This document shows, piece by piece, positions 8,537 through 17,818 of a stretch of 64,000 nucleotides of DNA. How positions within the stretch are numbered: position 1 is the first letter of the stretch; each line of letters begins with the position of its first letter. The stretch covers positions 1 through 64,000 of the forward strand of contig JAAWSV010000008.1 in NCBI GenBank assembly GCA_022801715.1, in the 5' to 3' direction. The position numbers and the translations under genes were made by a program. The DNA comes from Oscillospiraceae bacterium. GTDB taxonomy: Bacteria > Bacillota > Clostridia > Oscillospirales > Oscillospiraceae. Under the pieces are notes generated by a model, which was given only the letters and a program-made list of their open reading frames with translations, was not told the origin of the DNA and did not search any database.

Positions 8537-9718
8537 TTACAGGACGCGGAGCATGGCGGCGGCGCCTAATTTCTCCGCGGCGTCCTTGACCTGGGCCTCG
8601 GTGAGAGCACCGGTGATCACAGCACCGCTGGAGAGGACCTCCACCTCGCCGCAGAGGGTCTTGGCGTCCTCGCTGGAGAAGCTGCCCCGGAGGTACCACT
8701 TCATGGGGATCTCCCCGGCGGGGGTGACCTCCGCGCTCTCGTTCCAGCCGATGTCCCGGCGGTTCTGCCGGTGGGCGGCGGCGTCCAGGACGTCACTCAT
8801 GACGGCGGAGGCGGTGGGCAGGTCTCCGGCGCCCCGGCCGTAGAACATCACGTCGCCCACGGCGTTGCCCCGGATCATGATGCCGTTGAACACGTCGTCC
8901 ACCACAGCGATGGGGCAGCTCTCCGGCACCAAGTGGGGGGCCACATAGGCGGTCTGCCGCCCGTCGGGGAGGCGCAGGGCCCGGCCCAAGAGCTTGATGC
9001 GGTAGCCAGCCTTGGCGGCGATGTCCACGTCCTGGAGGTGGATGGCGCTGATGCCCTCCATGCTGATGCTCTGGGGCAGGACCTCCTTCCCCCAGGCCAA
9101 GTCGGAGAGGATGCAGATCTTGCGTCCTGCGTCAATGCCTTCCACGTCGGCGGTGGGGTCGGCCTCGGCGTAGCCCTTGGACTGGGCCTCCTTCAGTGCA
9201 TCGGCAAAGGACACGCCGCCCTTCACCATCCGGGTGAGGATATAGTTGGTGGTACCGTTCAGAATGCCCACGATCTCCTCGATCTGGTTGGCGGACAGGT
9301 CCTCAAACAGAGGGCGCAGCACGGGGATGCCGCCGCCTACGCTGGCCTCAAAGAGGTAGTTGACGCCGCGGGCCTTGGCGATGGAGAGCAGCTCCTTGCC
9401 GTGGGTGGCCACCAGCTCCTTGTTGGAGGTGACCACATGCTTTCCCGCTTGGAGGGCCCTGCGGGTAAACTCCAAGGCCACCTTGGCGCCGCCGATGGAC
9501 TCCACCACCACCTCCACCTCGGGATCACTCTCCAAAATGGCGAAGTCCTTAATCATCTTATCAGCATAGGGGCTGTCGGGGAAGTCCCGCACGTCGAGGA
9601 TGTATTTGACATTGACCTCCTCACCGGTCTTTTCGGCGATGGAGGCGGCGTTCATCCGCACTACCTCCGCCACCCCGGCGCCTACCGTACCAAAGCCCAT
9701 AATCGCGATGTGTAACAT
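8537..9718 (-). CDS. hom: Homoserine dehydrogenase
   Basis: MLHIAIMGFGTVGAGVAEVV...GILNGTTNYILTRM...AEADPTADVEGIDAGRK. Confidence 0.95.
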   Translation of the reverse strand: MLHIAIMGFGTVGAGVAEVVRMNAASIAEKTGEEVNVKYILDVRDFPDSPYADKMIKDFAILESDPEVEVVVESIGGAKVALEFTRRALQAGKHVVTSNKELVATHGKELLSIAKARGVNYLFEASVGGGIPVLRPLFEDLSANQIEEIVGILNGTTNYILTRMVKGGVSFADALKEAQSKGYAEADPTADVEGIDAGRKICILSDLAWGKEVLPQSISMEGISAIHLQDVDIAAKAGYRIKLLGRALRLPDGRQTAYVAPHLVPESCPIAVVDDVFNGIMIRGNAVGDVMFYGRGAGDLPTASAVMSDVLDAAAHRQNRRDIGWNESAEVTPAGEIPMKWYLRGSFSSEDAKTLCGEVEVLSSGAVITGALTEAQVKDAAEKLGAAAMLRVL

Positions 9719-9830
9719 AGTATCTTCTCCTTCCAATCTCTCCCGGTAAAATCCGGCCATAATTTTTAGGCGATGTGTGTAATAGAATAGTAAGCAGCCT
9801 TTGAAATCCGCAGATTTCAAAGGAGAAATG

Positions 9831-10271
9831 TTAGCCAGCTAAAATTTCAAACTTTACAACCCCGCCGGCCGCCGCGGCCCGGGCCATCAGATCGTCCAAG
9901 GAGCTCTCCATCTCCGAGGTCTCCGCCGAGATGGTCACCGCCGCGCAGCCGTTGGTGGGAATGCTCTGGTTGATGGTCAGAATATTCGCGCCGGATGCGG
10001 CAAAGATAGATAAAATGCTGCTGAGAACTCCGGGATTGTCCTTGAGCATGGCATAGAAGGTGATGATGTGCCCGGACTGCATGTTGTTGAAGGGCTGCAC
10101 CGCGTCCTTGTACTTGTAGAACGCGCTGCGGCTGATGCCCACGCTTTTGGTGGCGCCGCCCACCGTGGCAGCTTCGCCGGTCTGGAGCATCCGCTTGGCC
10201 TCCGCCACCTTGATAAAGACCTCCGGCAGCGCCTCTGCGGCCACGATGTAAAATCTGGTTGTTCCGCCCAT
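9831..10271 (-). CDS. ACT domain protein, PheB/UPF0735-like
   Basis: FYIVAAEALPEVFIKVAEAKRMLQTGEA...ACT fold VLSSILSIFAASGANILTINQSIP. Confidence 0.8.
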   Translation of the reverse strand: MGGTTRFYIVAAEALPEVFIKVAEAKRMLQTGEAATVGGATKSVGISRSAFYKYKDAVQPFNNMQSGHIITFYAMLKDNPGVLSSILSIFAASGANILTINQSIPTNGCAAVTISAETSEMESSLDDLMARAAAAGGVVKFEILAG

Positions 10272-10384
10272 TTGCTGTGCACCTCCTGTGGGCAAATGTT
10301 TTCGATGTCTACCAGTGTAGCACAAGTGTCTCCCACTTACAACAGGCAAAAAGCCACAGTTTTTGACGGATTTGGAGAGGAGGA

Positions 10385-11440
10385 TTGCCTATATTGCACA
10401 ACAGATGGCTGTCCGCTGCCCTTGTGACGGGGGTGGCTGTCCTTGTGGGGCGGTTTCTTCTGCTGCCGCTGCTGCCCTTCCTGCTGGCGCTGACCTTCGC
10501 GGTGCTGCTGGAGCCGGGGGTGCTCTGGTGTCAAAGACACCTGCGCTTTCGCCGCACCTTCGCCGCCGCGGCGCTGACCACTCTGTTCCTTGTGACCTTG
10601 GGCGTGGGGCTGGGGGCGGCGGCGGTGCGCCTGACGGAGGAGGGGCTGTCCCTGCTCCAGCGCCTGCCGGAGATGCTGCGGGGCCTTCCGGCGCTGCTGG
10701 ATGAGGTGGAGCGGCGCTACGAGGGGTTCTGCCGCGCCTGTCCGGAGGAGCTGCAGCAATATTTGGACCGGCTTCTCCGGCAGCTTTCGGAGGAGGGGAC
10801 GGCGCTGGCCGGGGAGCTGTCCATGGCGGCGCTGGGGTGGCTCTCCGGGCTGATGAAGCGTTTGCCCCAGATCGTGCTGTTCCTTTTTACCACGGTGATG
10901 GCGGTGTTTTTTACTACCGTGTCCTATCCGGAGATTTTGACCTTCATTCGCCGCCAGATCACGCCCAGGGCCAGACAGCGGTTTCAGGGGGTGGCCGGGT
11001 GTCTGCGCACCACCTTCTGGCGGTGGCTGAAGGCGGAAAGTATCCTGTGTCTGGTGACCTTTGTCATGCTGCTGCTGGGGTTTTGGTATCTGGGGGTGGA
11101 CTATGCCCTTTTGACGGCGGTGCTGGTGGCCATTGTGGATGCCCTGCCGGTGCTGGGGACGGGGACGGTGCTGGTGCCTTGGAGCGTCTATCAGCTGCTG
11201 CTGGGCAGCGTGCCCAGGGGGGTGGCGCTGCTGGCGCTGTATGCGGTGATCCTGCTGGTCAGGAACCTGCTGGAGCCCAAGCTGGTGGCGGCGCAGGCGG
11301 GGCTGCCGCCGTTGGCGGCGCTGATGGCCATGTATTTAGGGTTTCGGCTGTTCGGAGTGGGCGGGATGCTGCTGGCGCCGGTGGTGATGATGTTTGTTAA
11401 GCAATTGCAGGATTTTGGGGCGGTGCGGATTTGGAAGTGA
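10385..11440 (+). CDS. AI-2E-type transporter, YtvI-like sporulation membrane protein
   Basis: Multi-TM protein with LEPKLVAAQAGLPPLAALMAMYLGFRLFGVGGMLLAPVVMM C-terminal motif. Confidence 0.8.
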   Translation: MPILHNRWLSAALVTGVAVLVGRFLLLPLLPFLLALTFAVLLEPGVLWCQRHLRFRRTFAAAALTTLFLVTLGVGLGAAAVRLTEEGLSLLQRLPEMLRGLPALLDEVERRYEGFCRACPEELQQYLDRLLRQLSEEGTALAGELSMAALGWLSGLMKRLPQIVLFLFTTVMAVFFTTVSYPEILTFIRRQITPRARQRFQGVAGCLRTTFWRWLKAESILCLVTFVMLLLGFWYLGVDYALLTAVLVAIVDALPVLGTGTVLVPWSVYQLLLGSVPRGVALLALYAVILLVRNLLEPKLVAAQAGLPPLAALMAMYLGFRLFGVGGMLLAPVVMMFVKQLQDFGAVRIWK

Positions 11441-11451
11441 GAGAGGAGAGT

Positions 11452-11497
11452 GAAAACGCCCTTACCTGGGGAATAGAAGGCCGGGTAAGGGCGTTTT
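11452..11497 (+). terminator. Terminator
   Basis: aaaacgcccttacc..gggtaagggcgtttt. Confidence 0.8.
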
Positions 11498-11542
11498 GGG
11501 GCGGGGGAATTTGTTTACATAGGGCCGCCTGCCGGATATCAA

Positions 11543-12385
11543 TTAAAATGCAAATCGTTGCTGCCAAAGGGACCACTCATTTTCCTTTAAGAACATCGGC
11601 TTCGCAGTTGGTACTATGATAGGATGCAGTGCTTGGTACAGCCTTGAAAGCCTGTCAAGCAGCTCTTCCTTTCCCGGTTCAAGCAGTTTGCCATCCTTAT
11701 GATCCAATATGTCCAGCATTACACCGGTGTTTAATGGTGTACAGGTGAAACCACACTGGTGAACTGTTTGTTCCACGGGCTCCCATAAATTGTCAGATAG
11801 AAATTGAACCACATTGGGGCCGTATATGGCTTTGTTCACAACATAGCAAAGATAGAACCATTCCGTCCATTTGCTGTTTGCATATTTGATAGTTTGCAGG
11901 AACTTCAAGCCGTATGCTGCGCTGCGTGGATACCAAAAATCGTTGTTGACAACATCATACCCAGCACTGACATATTGCAAGTGAAGAATACCGCTTACCG
12001 CTTGGATAAAGGCGATGATTGCCTCCCAGCTGATGTCTGTCATACAGTTTACCAGTATACAGCTGGCAGACCGGCATGGGTTCCAAAGGTTCATATATAT
12101 TTGCGTTGTTTGCAAAGCGTCCTTTGTTCCATCGGTGAGCATCAATACATTTGAACTCTCAAAGGTGGAATGCCTAAATGTGGCATCAAAGACCCGTTCC
12201 CATCCTCCACGCACCAGCCGGATTTTCGGCTCGCCTTGGGCCTGTTTGCCCGTAAAGGTTACGCTGGTCAGATCTACCAGCATACATATAATTTCTTTGA
12301 TGTGTTCTTTCTCTATTACATCGTTAAAATAAAATGCAATCCCTTTTCTTATTCCAAATAGTATAGTGTTGTCTGGTTGCCTCAT
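11543..12385 (-). CDS. Type VI immunity-like protein (DUF3396-like), orphan
   Basis: YPRSAAYGLKFLQTIKYANSKWTEWFYLCYVV...FLSDNLWEPVEQ...LSRLYQALHPIIVP; visibly lower GC than flanks. Confidence 0.5.
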   Translation of the reverse strand: MRQPDNTILFGIRKGIAFYFNDVIEKEHIKEIICMLVDLTSVTFTGKQAQGEPKIRLVRGGWERVFDATFRHSTFESSNVLMLTDGTKDALQTTQIYMNLWNPCRSASCILVNCMTDISWEAIIAFIQAVSGILHLQYVSAGYDVVNNDFWYPRSAAYGLKFLQTIKYANSKWTEWFYLCYVVNKAIYGPNVVQFLSDNLWEPVEQTVHQCGFTCTPLNTGVMLDILDHKDGKLLEPGKEELLDRLSRLYQALHPIIVPTAKPMFLKENEWSLWQQRFAF

Positions 12386-12538
12386 ATGTTATGCCTCTCC
12401 TTAGATGTTGCCTCTACAAAATGTTTTATCTGCCGATACCAATAATAGCAGATGTTTGTATTGGCTTCAATGACCTTTCACATAGGGGAGAGACAATCGG
12501 GGTATGTCGATTTGAGAAAATTTTCCTGTGACAAATTT

Positions 12539-12566
12539 CAGCGCCGGAGCAAATGCTCCGGCGCTG
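12539..12566 (-). terminator. Hairpin/terminator
   Basis: cagcgccggagca-aa-tgctccggcgctg. Confidence 0.6.
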
Positions 12567-12574
12567 GTTCGCGC

Positions 12575-13423
12575 TCAGTCCAGCATCCCCCTGAGATACG
12601 CCGCCACCTCGTCCAAGGTCTGGGCGTCTTGGATGTCCTCGTAGACGTTCCGTTCAAACCGGAGGCCGTCCTCGGTCTGGAGGAAGATAAACCGGATGCC
12701 CTCGCTGAAGTAGGCGTCGGCTACGTCGGCGTAGCAGAAGCTACGGTCTGCCTCGCTGACCACTGTCTCCGGGGTGGCGGGGCGGGGCATGAAGATGGCC
12801 TCGCTGCCCACCTCGATGTCCTCCAAGGCTCCGGCGATGGAGGTGGAGAAGCAGCCCCGCACCACCGGCAGCAGCACTTGGCAGGTGTCGCCGACGGTCA
12901 GGTCGCCCTGGAGGACTTCTGAGATCCGGACTTCTGCCACGGTGAACCAGCCCCCTAAGGAGCCGATCTCATCCACTGTGTAGTACGTCATGGACTCTAC
13001 CGTGCCCCGGAAGATATAGGTGTCCCGGGCCAGCAGCTCCTCCGGTGTGAGCCAGGCCAAGTCCATGGAAGCGGAGGATGCCACATCCTCTGCCGTGCCC
13101 TTCTGGGTGCTGTCGCTTCGCGCGGTCTCCGGGTCAAAGGGGGCGATGGTCACGCCGCGGGAGTAGAGGGGCTTGCTGTCCTCTTGGGCGGCGGTGTCGG
13201 GAGCGGTGTTGCTCTGGTTTTCGCCGCTGGGAGGGAGCGGGGGCTGTACGGCCGGACGCAGGCGGGGCCAAGCTGCCGCCGCACCGATGAGCAGGAGCAG
13301 GCAGGCGGCCAGCGGGGCGAGGCGGGGGAGGCGGCGGCGGTGCTTTGCCGGCGGCTGGTTTGCCTCCAGCACTTGGGCGTCGTCCACCTCTCCGATGGCG
13401 CGGAAAAAATCTTCTTTTTTCAT
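12575..13423 (-). CDS. Single-pass membrane protein, probable anti-sigma/regulatory partner of ECF sigma factor
   Basis: MKKEDFFRAIGEVDD..., one TM LAPLAACLLLLIGAAAAW, overlaps sigma factor gene. Confidence 0.6.
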   Translation of the reverse strand: MKKEDFFRAIGEVDDAQVLEANQPPAKHRRRLPRLAPLAACLLLLIGAAAAWPRLRPAVQPPLPPSGENQSNTAPDTAAQEDSKPLYSRGVTIAPFDPETARSDSTQKGTAEDVASSASMDLAWLTPEELLARDTYIFRGTVESMTYYTVDEIGSLGGWFTVAEVRISEVLQGDLTVGDTCQVLLPVVRGCFSTSIAGALEDIEVGSEAIFMPRPATPETVVSEADRSFCYADVADAYFSEGIRFIFLQTEDGLRFERNVYEDIQDAQTLDEVAAYLRGMLD

Positions 13424-13974
13424 AGGGAATATCCCTCCTTAATCAGATACTCTTTCAGTCCCCGGCGGGTGCGGTGGAGCATGGATTTTACCTTGGAGAC
13501 GGTGAAGCCGTACCGCGCTGCAATCTCCTCCAAGCTGTCGCAGTACCAGTACCGCCGCAGAAATACCTGCCGCTGCACCGGGGGCAGATGGGATAGGCAG
13601 CGGCCGATGGTCTCCCCCAGAAGGATGCAGTCCACCGCCGACTGGGTGGCGTCGCCGCCTGTGCAGTCGTTCAGCTCATCCAAAACCGTCTCAAAGGCGG
13701 CACTGCGCTTTTTGGCCCGGCTGTAGTCGTACCGGTCCAGAGCCGCGTTCCGGGCGATCCGTCCCAAAAGGGGCGGCAGTACCGTTGGCCGCTGGGGCGG
13801 CATGGTGTTCCATGCGCCCAAGTAGGTGTCGTTTAAGCACTCCTCTGCGTCCTCCGGGGAAGGGAGGATGCGGCCGATGATGGTACGGCAGTAGTTTTCG
13901 TACTTTTTTGCGGTCTGAGTGATGGCCTCCTCGGCTCGGGTCCAGAAGAGGGCGATGATGTCTTTGTCGTCCAT
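13420..13974 (-). CDS. RNA polymerase sigma factor, ECF-type sigma-70
   Basis: ALFWTRAEEAITQTAKKYENYCRTIIGRILPSPEDAEECLNDTYLGAWN; LPPVQRQVFLRRYWYCDSLEEIAARYGFTVSKVKSMLHRTRRGL. Confidence 0.9.
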   Translation of the reverse strand: MDDKDIIALFWTRAEEAITQTAKKYENYCRTIIGRILPSPEDAEECLNDTYLGAWNTMPPQRPTVLPPLLGRIARNAALDRYDYSRAKKRSAAFETVLDELNDCTGGDATQSAVDCILLGETIGRCLSHLPPVQRQVFLRRYWYCDSLEEIAARYGFTVSKVKSMLHRTRRGLKEYLIKEGYSL

Positions 13975-14210
13975 GGAGGAGCTCCTTAGTTGAAAGCTTT
14001 CACTATTATAGACGGGGAAAGGGGAAATTGGTTGCAGGGGGATGGGGGTTTTATGCTGCGGTGCGGTTTCGCGGCCGCGGGGTAGTGGGGTACGCGGTTC
14101 CTCAGAAAAAAACCACCCCTTCTTCTATTCTTCGACAAAAATCCCCCATCGGACAAGCTATACTTCACTATAAGGAGAGGCGCTGACCTCGAAAGAAAGG
14201 TCGTGACTGG

Positions 14211-14516
14211 ATGGATATCAAAACAACAGCGGCTGACCGCACATTGACGGTCTCCCTTGGCGGGGAGCTGGATCACCATGGCGCCCGGGGGCTTATGGAG
14301 CAGGTGGATCGCCTGATGGAACAGGAGCTGCCCCGGAAGACAGTGATAGATCTCAAGGATCTGACCTTTATGGACAGCTCCGGCATCGCCGTGATTTTGC
14401 GGGCCAAGCGGCGGATGGAGGCGCTGGGGGGCAATTTAGTTGTGGTGAATATCCCCAAGCAGGCGGCCAAGGTGCTGGAGACAGCCGGCTTGGGGCGCTA
14501 TGTCAAGCTGATTTAG
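14211..14516 (+). CDS. spoIIAA: Anti-sigma F factor antagonist
   Basis: STAS domain TVIDLKDLTFMDSSGIAVIL; operon with spoIIAB and sigF. Confidence 0.9.
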   Translation: MDIKTTAADRTLTVSLGGELDHHGARGLMEQVDRLMEQELPRKTVIDLKDLTFMDSSGIAVILRAKRRMEALGGNLVVVNIPKQAAKVLETAGLGRYVKLI

Positions 14517-14526
14517 GAGGGAGCAC

Positions 14527-14967
14527 ATGAGAGCAGAGAACTACATAACCGTGGAATTTCCAAGCCGCAGTGTCAACGAGGGCTTCGCCCGGATGGCTGT
14601 GGCCTCCTTCGCCGCCCAGCTGGACCCCACGCTGGAGGAGCTGGGCGACATCAAGACCGCCGTCAGTGAGGCGGTGACCAACGCCATCGTCCACGCCTAC
14701 CCGGACACCTTGGGCCGGATCGTGGTGAAGGCCCGGCTGCTGGAGGGCGGCGGGCTGGAGGTCACTGTCCGGGATTGGGGCCGGGGAATTCCCGATGTGG
14801 ACAAGGCCCGGGAACCCCTCTATACCACCGGCGGCGAGGAGCGTAGCGGGATGGGCTTTACCATTATGGAGAGCTTTATGGATACCTTGCGGGTGACATC
14901 CAAGGAGGGGCAGGGGACCAAGGTGGTCATGCGCCGCCGCATTGTTCAGCGCCTGAGCGGAAGATGA
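14527..14967 (+). CDS. spoIIAB: Anti-sigma F factor (serine kinase)
   Basis: DIKTAVSEAVTNAIVHAY; DWGRGIPDVDKAREPLYTT; GMGFTIMESFMD. Confidence 0.92.
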   Translation: MRAENYITVEFPSRSVNEGFARMAVASFAAQLDPTLEELGDIKTAVSEAVTNAIVHAYPDTLGRIVVKARLLEGGGLEVTVRDWGRGIPDVDKAREPLYTTGGEERSGMGFTIMESFMDTLRVTSKEGQGTKVVMRRRIVQRLSGR

Positions 14968-15668
14968 ATATAGAACTTATCGCCGCTGCCCAGCAGGGGG
15001 ATCAGGACGCCTGTGACCGGCTGGTCCGGGAGAATGCGGGGCTGATCTGGAGCATCGTCCGCCGCTACTATGGCCGGGGGGCGGAGCCGGAGGACCTGTA
15101 CCAGCTGGGCTGCATGGGCTTTTTGAAGGCGATACGGGGGTTCGATCTCAGCTACGGTACCCAGTTCTCCACCTACGCCGTACCCAAGATTGCCGGGGAG
15201 ATCCGCCGCTACCTCCGGGACGACGGGGCGGTGAAGGTGGGCCGCGGGCTGCGGGAGCAGGCGCTCAATATTTTTGCCGCCCGGGAGCGGCTGAGCCATC
15301 AGCTGGGCCGGGAGCCGGCGATATCGGAGCTGTCAGCGGAGACCGGGCTTACCGCCGAGGAGATCGCCGCCGCCGAGCTGGCCGCCGCCCCGCCGGAGAG
15401 CTTGCAGCAGGAGCTGAGTGACGGGCTGACACTGGAGTCCACCCTCCGCAGCAGCGAAGGGGAGGAGGCCATGATGGAGAAGATCGCCCTGCGCAGCGCC
15501 ATCGACACCCTGCCTGAGAGTGAGAAAAAGACGATTCTCCTCAGATTTTTCAAGGGGCTGACACAGGCCCAGACTGCCCGGATTTTGGCTGTGTCCCAGG
15601 TGCAGGTGTCCCGTCTGGAGCGCCGGGCCTTGGAGCGGCTGCGCAAGGATTTTGCCTTGCAGGACTGA
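14964..15668 (+). CDS. sigF: RNA polymerase sporulation sigma factor SigF
   Basis: AGLIWSIVRRYYGRGAEPEDLYQLGCMGFLKAIRGFDLSYGTQFSTYAVPKIAGEIRRYLRDDGAVKV. Confidence 0.92.
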   Translation: MNIELIAAAQQGDQDACDRLVRENAGLIWSIVRRYYGRGAEPEDLYQLGCMGFLKAIRGFDLSYGTQFSTYAVPKIAGEIRRYLRDDGAVKVGRGLREQALNIFAARERLSHQLGREPAISELSAETGLTAEEIAAAELAAAPPESLQQELSDGLTLESTLRSSEGEEAMMEKIALRSAIDTLPESEKKTILLRFFKGLTQAQTARILAVSQVQVSRLERRALERLRKDFALQD

Positions 15669-15777
15669 GACCCTTGGGGGACCTTCCCTGAAATCTGCGG
15701 ATTGACATATTCTAAGAGAGGAATTTTCCGAAAATGCGGTTTCCGGCGGCAGACGCGAGGGATTCTTGAATAAGCAG

Positions 15778-15819
15778 CAGAGCCCCGACGGCCTTAAAAG
15801 GCTGTCGGGGCTCTGTTTT
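15778..15819 (+). terminator. Terminator
   Basis: cagagccccgacggcc..ggctgtcggggctctgtttt. Confidence 0.85.
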
Positions 15820-15892
15820 GGCGGCTTGCGGAAATGGGGAAATGGGGCTATAATGGGAAAAAAGATGGTGGAGTGTGCGGAGGAGGCAGGAG

Positions 15893-16195
15893 ATGTCGGG
15901 GTATACCTTTGAGGAGATCAAAGGGTTGCTGCTGCAATGTATAGAGCAGTTTCAATGTGAGGCGGAGCTGAGGCTGAAATTTGCGGGCAGGCCCTATGAA
16001 TATATGATCATCATTTATGATGACCATTGCTCTTTCCTGAGATGCGGAACCGGTGAGCAGGGGGGAGTGCGGTGCTTTGCGTCGATAGATGCGCTGTACC
16101 GGGCGGAGCAGATAGACGGCATTGTGTTGGAGAGAGATTGGGGCGATATCTGCGGCTTTGACTGTATGGATTTCGAGATATTGGGAATTTGGTGA
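15893..16195 (+). CDS. Hypothetical protein (immunity-like)
   Basis: MSGYTFEEIKGLLLQCIEQFQCEAELRLKFAGRPYEYMIIIYDDH; first gene of a small-ORF cluster. Confidence 0.6.
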   Translation: MSGYTFEEIKGLLLQCIEQFQCEAELRLKFAGRPYEYMIIIYDDHCSFLRCGTGEQGGVRCFASIDALYRAEQIDGIVLERDWGDICGFDCMDFEILGIW

Positions 16196-16215
16196 ATTTT
16201 GGAGGGGGTGTTTTT

Positions 16216-16815
16216 TTGTACGAGGATTGGATCAGAGCACAGTTGCCGGAGGGGATACCGGAGGACATCATTGCCAGCGCTGTACCACATCGGGGCGGAT
16301 ATCTTTCGGGGTTGCAGTTCTGGGCCTACGGTGAGCGGGGGCCGGACAGGCTGGAGTATGAGGGGGCGGATGAGGAGGACCTTCGACTGTGGCTCTTTGG
16401 ACAGGCGGCGCGGGAGATCGCACAGGCGATGGAGCTGCGCGGCCGGAGCGAGGAGGAGAAGCGATGGCGGTTTGTTCGGGATCATGTTGAGCAGGGGGCT
16501 TGGATTTATCGGGAGAATGGGCAGTACCAATATGATGCCATTTGTGATACCAGAAAGTATTGGATGGAGTATGAGCTGCGCCTGCTGTATTCTGTGTTTC
16601 CTGAGGAGCGGTGGAGGCAGAGGATTGCGTACTATGAGGCGTGTATGAACCGCTGTTTTTTGGCGGAGCACTGGAGGTACGATGTGGCGGCGCTGTGTTT
16701 TGCGGAGGTCAGCGGTTCCAAAGAGGTGGATTGGAACGGCGTGGAGCAGCCGGCGGAGGGCACTGTGATGGAGACAGGGGACTGTCCGGCGGAGAGAGGT
16801 ATAGAGGGAGGTTGA
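16216..16815 (+). CDS. Hypothetical protein
   Basis: SD ggaggggg before TTG; LYEDWIRAQLPEGIPEDIIASAVPHRGG. Confidence 0.55.
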   Translation: MYEDWIRAQLPEGIPEDIIASAVPHRGGYLSGLQFWAYGERGPDRLEYEGADEEDLRLWLFGQAAREIAQAMELRGRSEEEKRWRFVRDHVEQGAWIYRENGQYQYDAICDTRKYWMEYELRLLYSVFPEERWRQRIAYYEACMNRCFLAEHWRYDVAALCFAEVSGSKEVDWNGVEQPAEGTVMETGDCPAERGIEGG

Positions 16816-16819
16816 AGTG

Positions 16820-17005
16820 ATGCCGCTGCACATTCCGGCGAGGCCGCGGATTGATTTTTTCCTGCGGACAACAAGGTCGTTTCACCGCTCGGAGGCGGCT
16901 GTGGATTTTCTCCGACCGACGCTGCGGGAGCGTGTGGTGGACTATTTTAAAGTGAGCGTGGACCCGGCAATTCGCAGGGAGATGGGGAGAGGATTTGCGA
17001 GGTGA
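16820..17005 (+). CDS. Small hypothetical protein
   Basis: SD gggaggttgaa before ATG; MPLHIPARPRIDFFLRTTRSFHRSE. Confidence 0.4.
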   Translation: MPLHIPARPRIDFFLRTTRSFHRSEAAVDFLRPTLRERVVDYFKVSVDPAIRREMGRGFAR

Positions 17006-17014
17006 TCTGAGGTG

Positions 17015-17386
17015 ATGGGTATGGGAGACAGACAGGATGTACAGCGGGAGCTGCTGGAGCGGGTTTTGGAGGTCTCCGGCATCCTGCGGGAGCGGCGGCC
17101 GGATCTGTTGGGTTCGATTATCCGAAATCTGGATGAGGTGGCGGCGCGGCTGCGGCAGGGGGAACTGTCGGAGGAGGATGTGGATTGGATTGACAGGATG
17201 GTGATTCAATATCTCTGTCACTTCAAATGCCTGTACGACTTCTGTCCCTTGGAGCGTCTGGCGGGGGAGACAGAACAGGCGCAGTGGCAGCGGTGGGGGG
17301 TGATCTTGGACCGGATGCGGGAGCAGGCGATGCGGCTCTGCCGGCCAAGACGCGGGAGAAGACGGAGAGGAAGTGATAGGATTTGA
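17015..17386 (+). CDS. Hypothetical protein
   Basis: MGMGDRQDVQRELLERVLEVSGILRERRPDLLGSIIRNLDEV. Confidence 0.5.
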   Translation: MGMGDRQDVQRELLERVLEVSGILRERRPDLLGSIIRNLDEVAARLRQGELSEEDVDWIDRMVIQYLCHFKCLYDFCPLERLAGETEQAQWQRWGVILDRMREQAMRLCRPRRGRRRRGSDRI

Positions 17387-17742
17387 GAGAGATAGATACA
17401 TTTTCGCCCCATGATGGGCATATTGAGAGTGTGGTCATCGGCGTCGGGCAGGCGAAGGTGTCCTTTCAGACTTGGGACTGCCGGGAGTTGGTGCTGGTGT
17501 TTGACGAGGCGGCGGAGGTCTGGAGCCGTGCTGTATTGACGGATATCTCCAACTTCACTGTGGCGGAGACAGAGCATGGGGGGCTCTCCTACACCTTTTT
17601 GGACGCATGGGACGAGGTCCCCGTTCTGTGTATTGCGGCGAAGTCCCTGAAGATCTATGAGACAGGCCAAGCGCAGAGGGAGGATACCGCCCTTTTCAAC
17701 GTGGGGACAGATTATTTGGGTGGTCAAAGTGCAAAAACATAG
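17383..17742 (+). CDS. Hypothetical protein (immunity-like)
   Basis: Overlaps preceding stop; HDGHIESVVIGVGQAKVSFQTWDCRELVLVFDEA. Confidence 0.55.
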   Translation: MREIDTFSPHDGHIESVVIGVGQAKVSFQTWDCRELVLVFDEAAEVWSRAVLTDISNFTVAETEHGGLSYTFLDAWDEVPVLCIAAKSLKIYETGQAQREDTALFNVGTDYLGGQSAKT

Positions 17743-17781
17743 GGAAGTACCCGCTTTTGGCGGCACTTCCCTATGTTTTTT
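17733..17781 (+). terminator. Terminator at end of small-ORF cluster
   Basis: aaaaacatagggaagt..acttccctatgttttt. Confidence 0.85.
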
Positions 17782-17818
17782 ATGCCCGGTGAGTGTTCTC
17801 TTTGGGTCCTTTTTTGCT

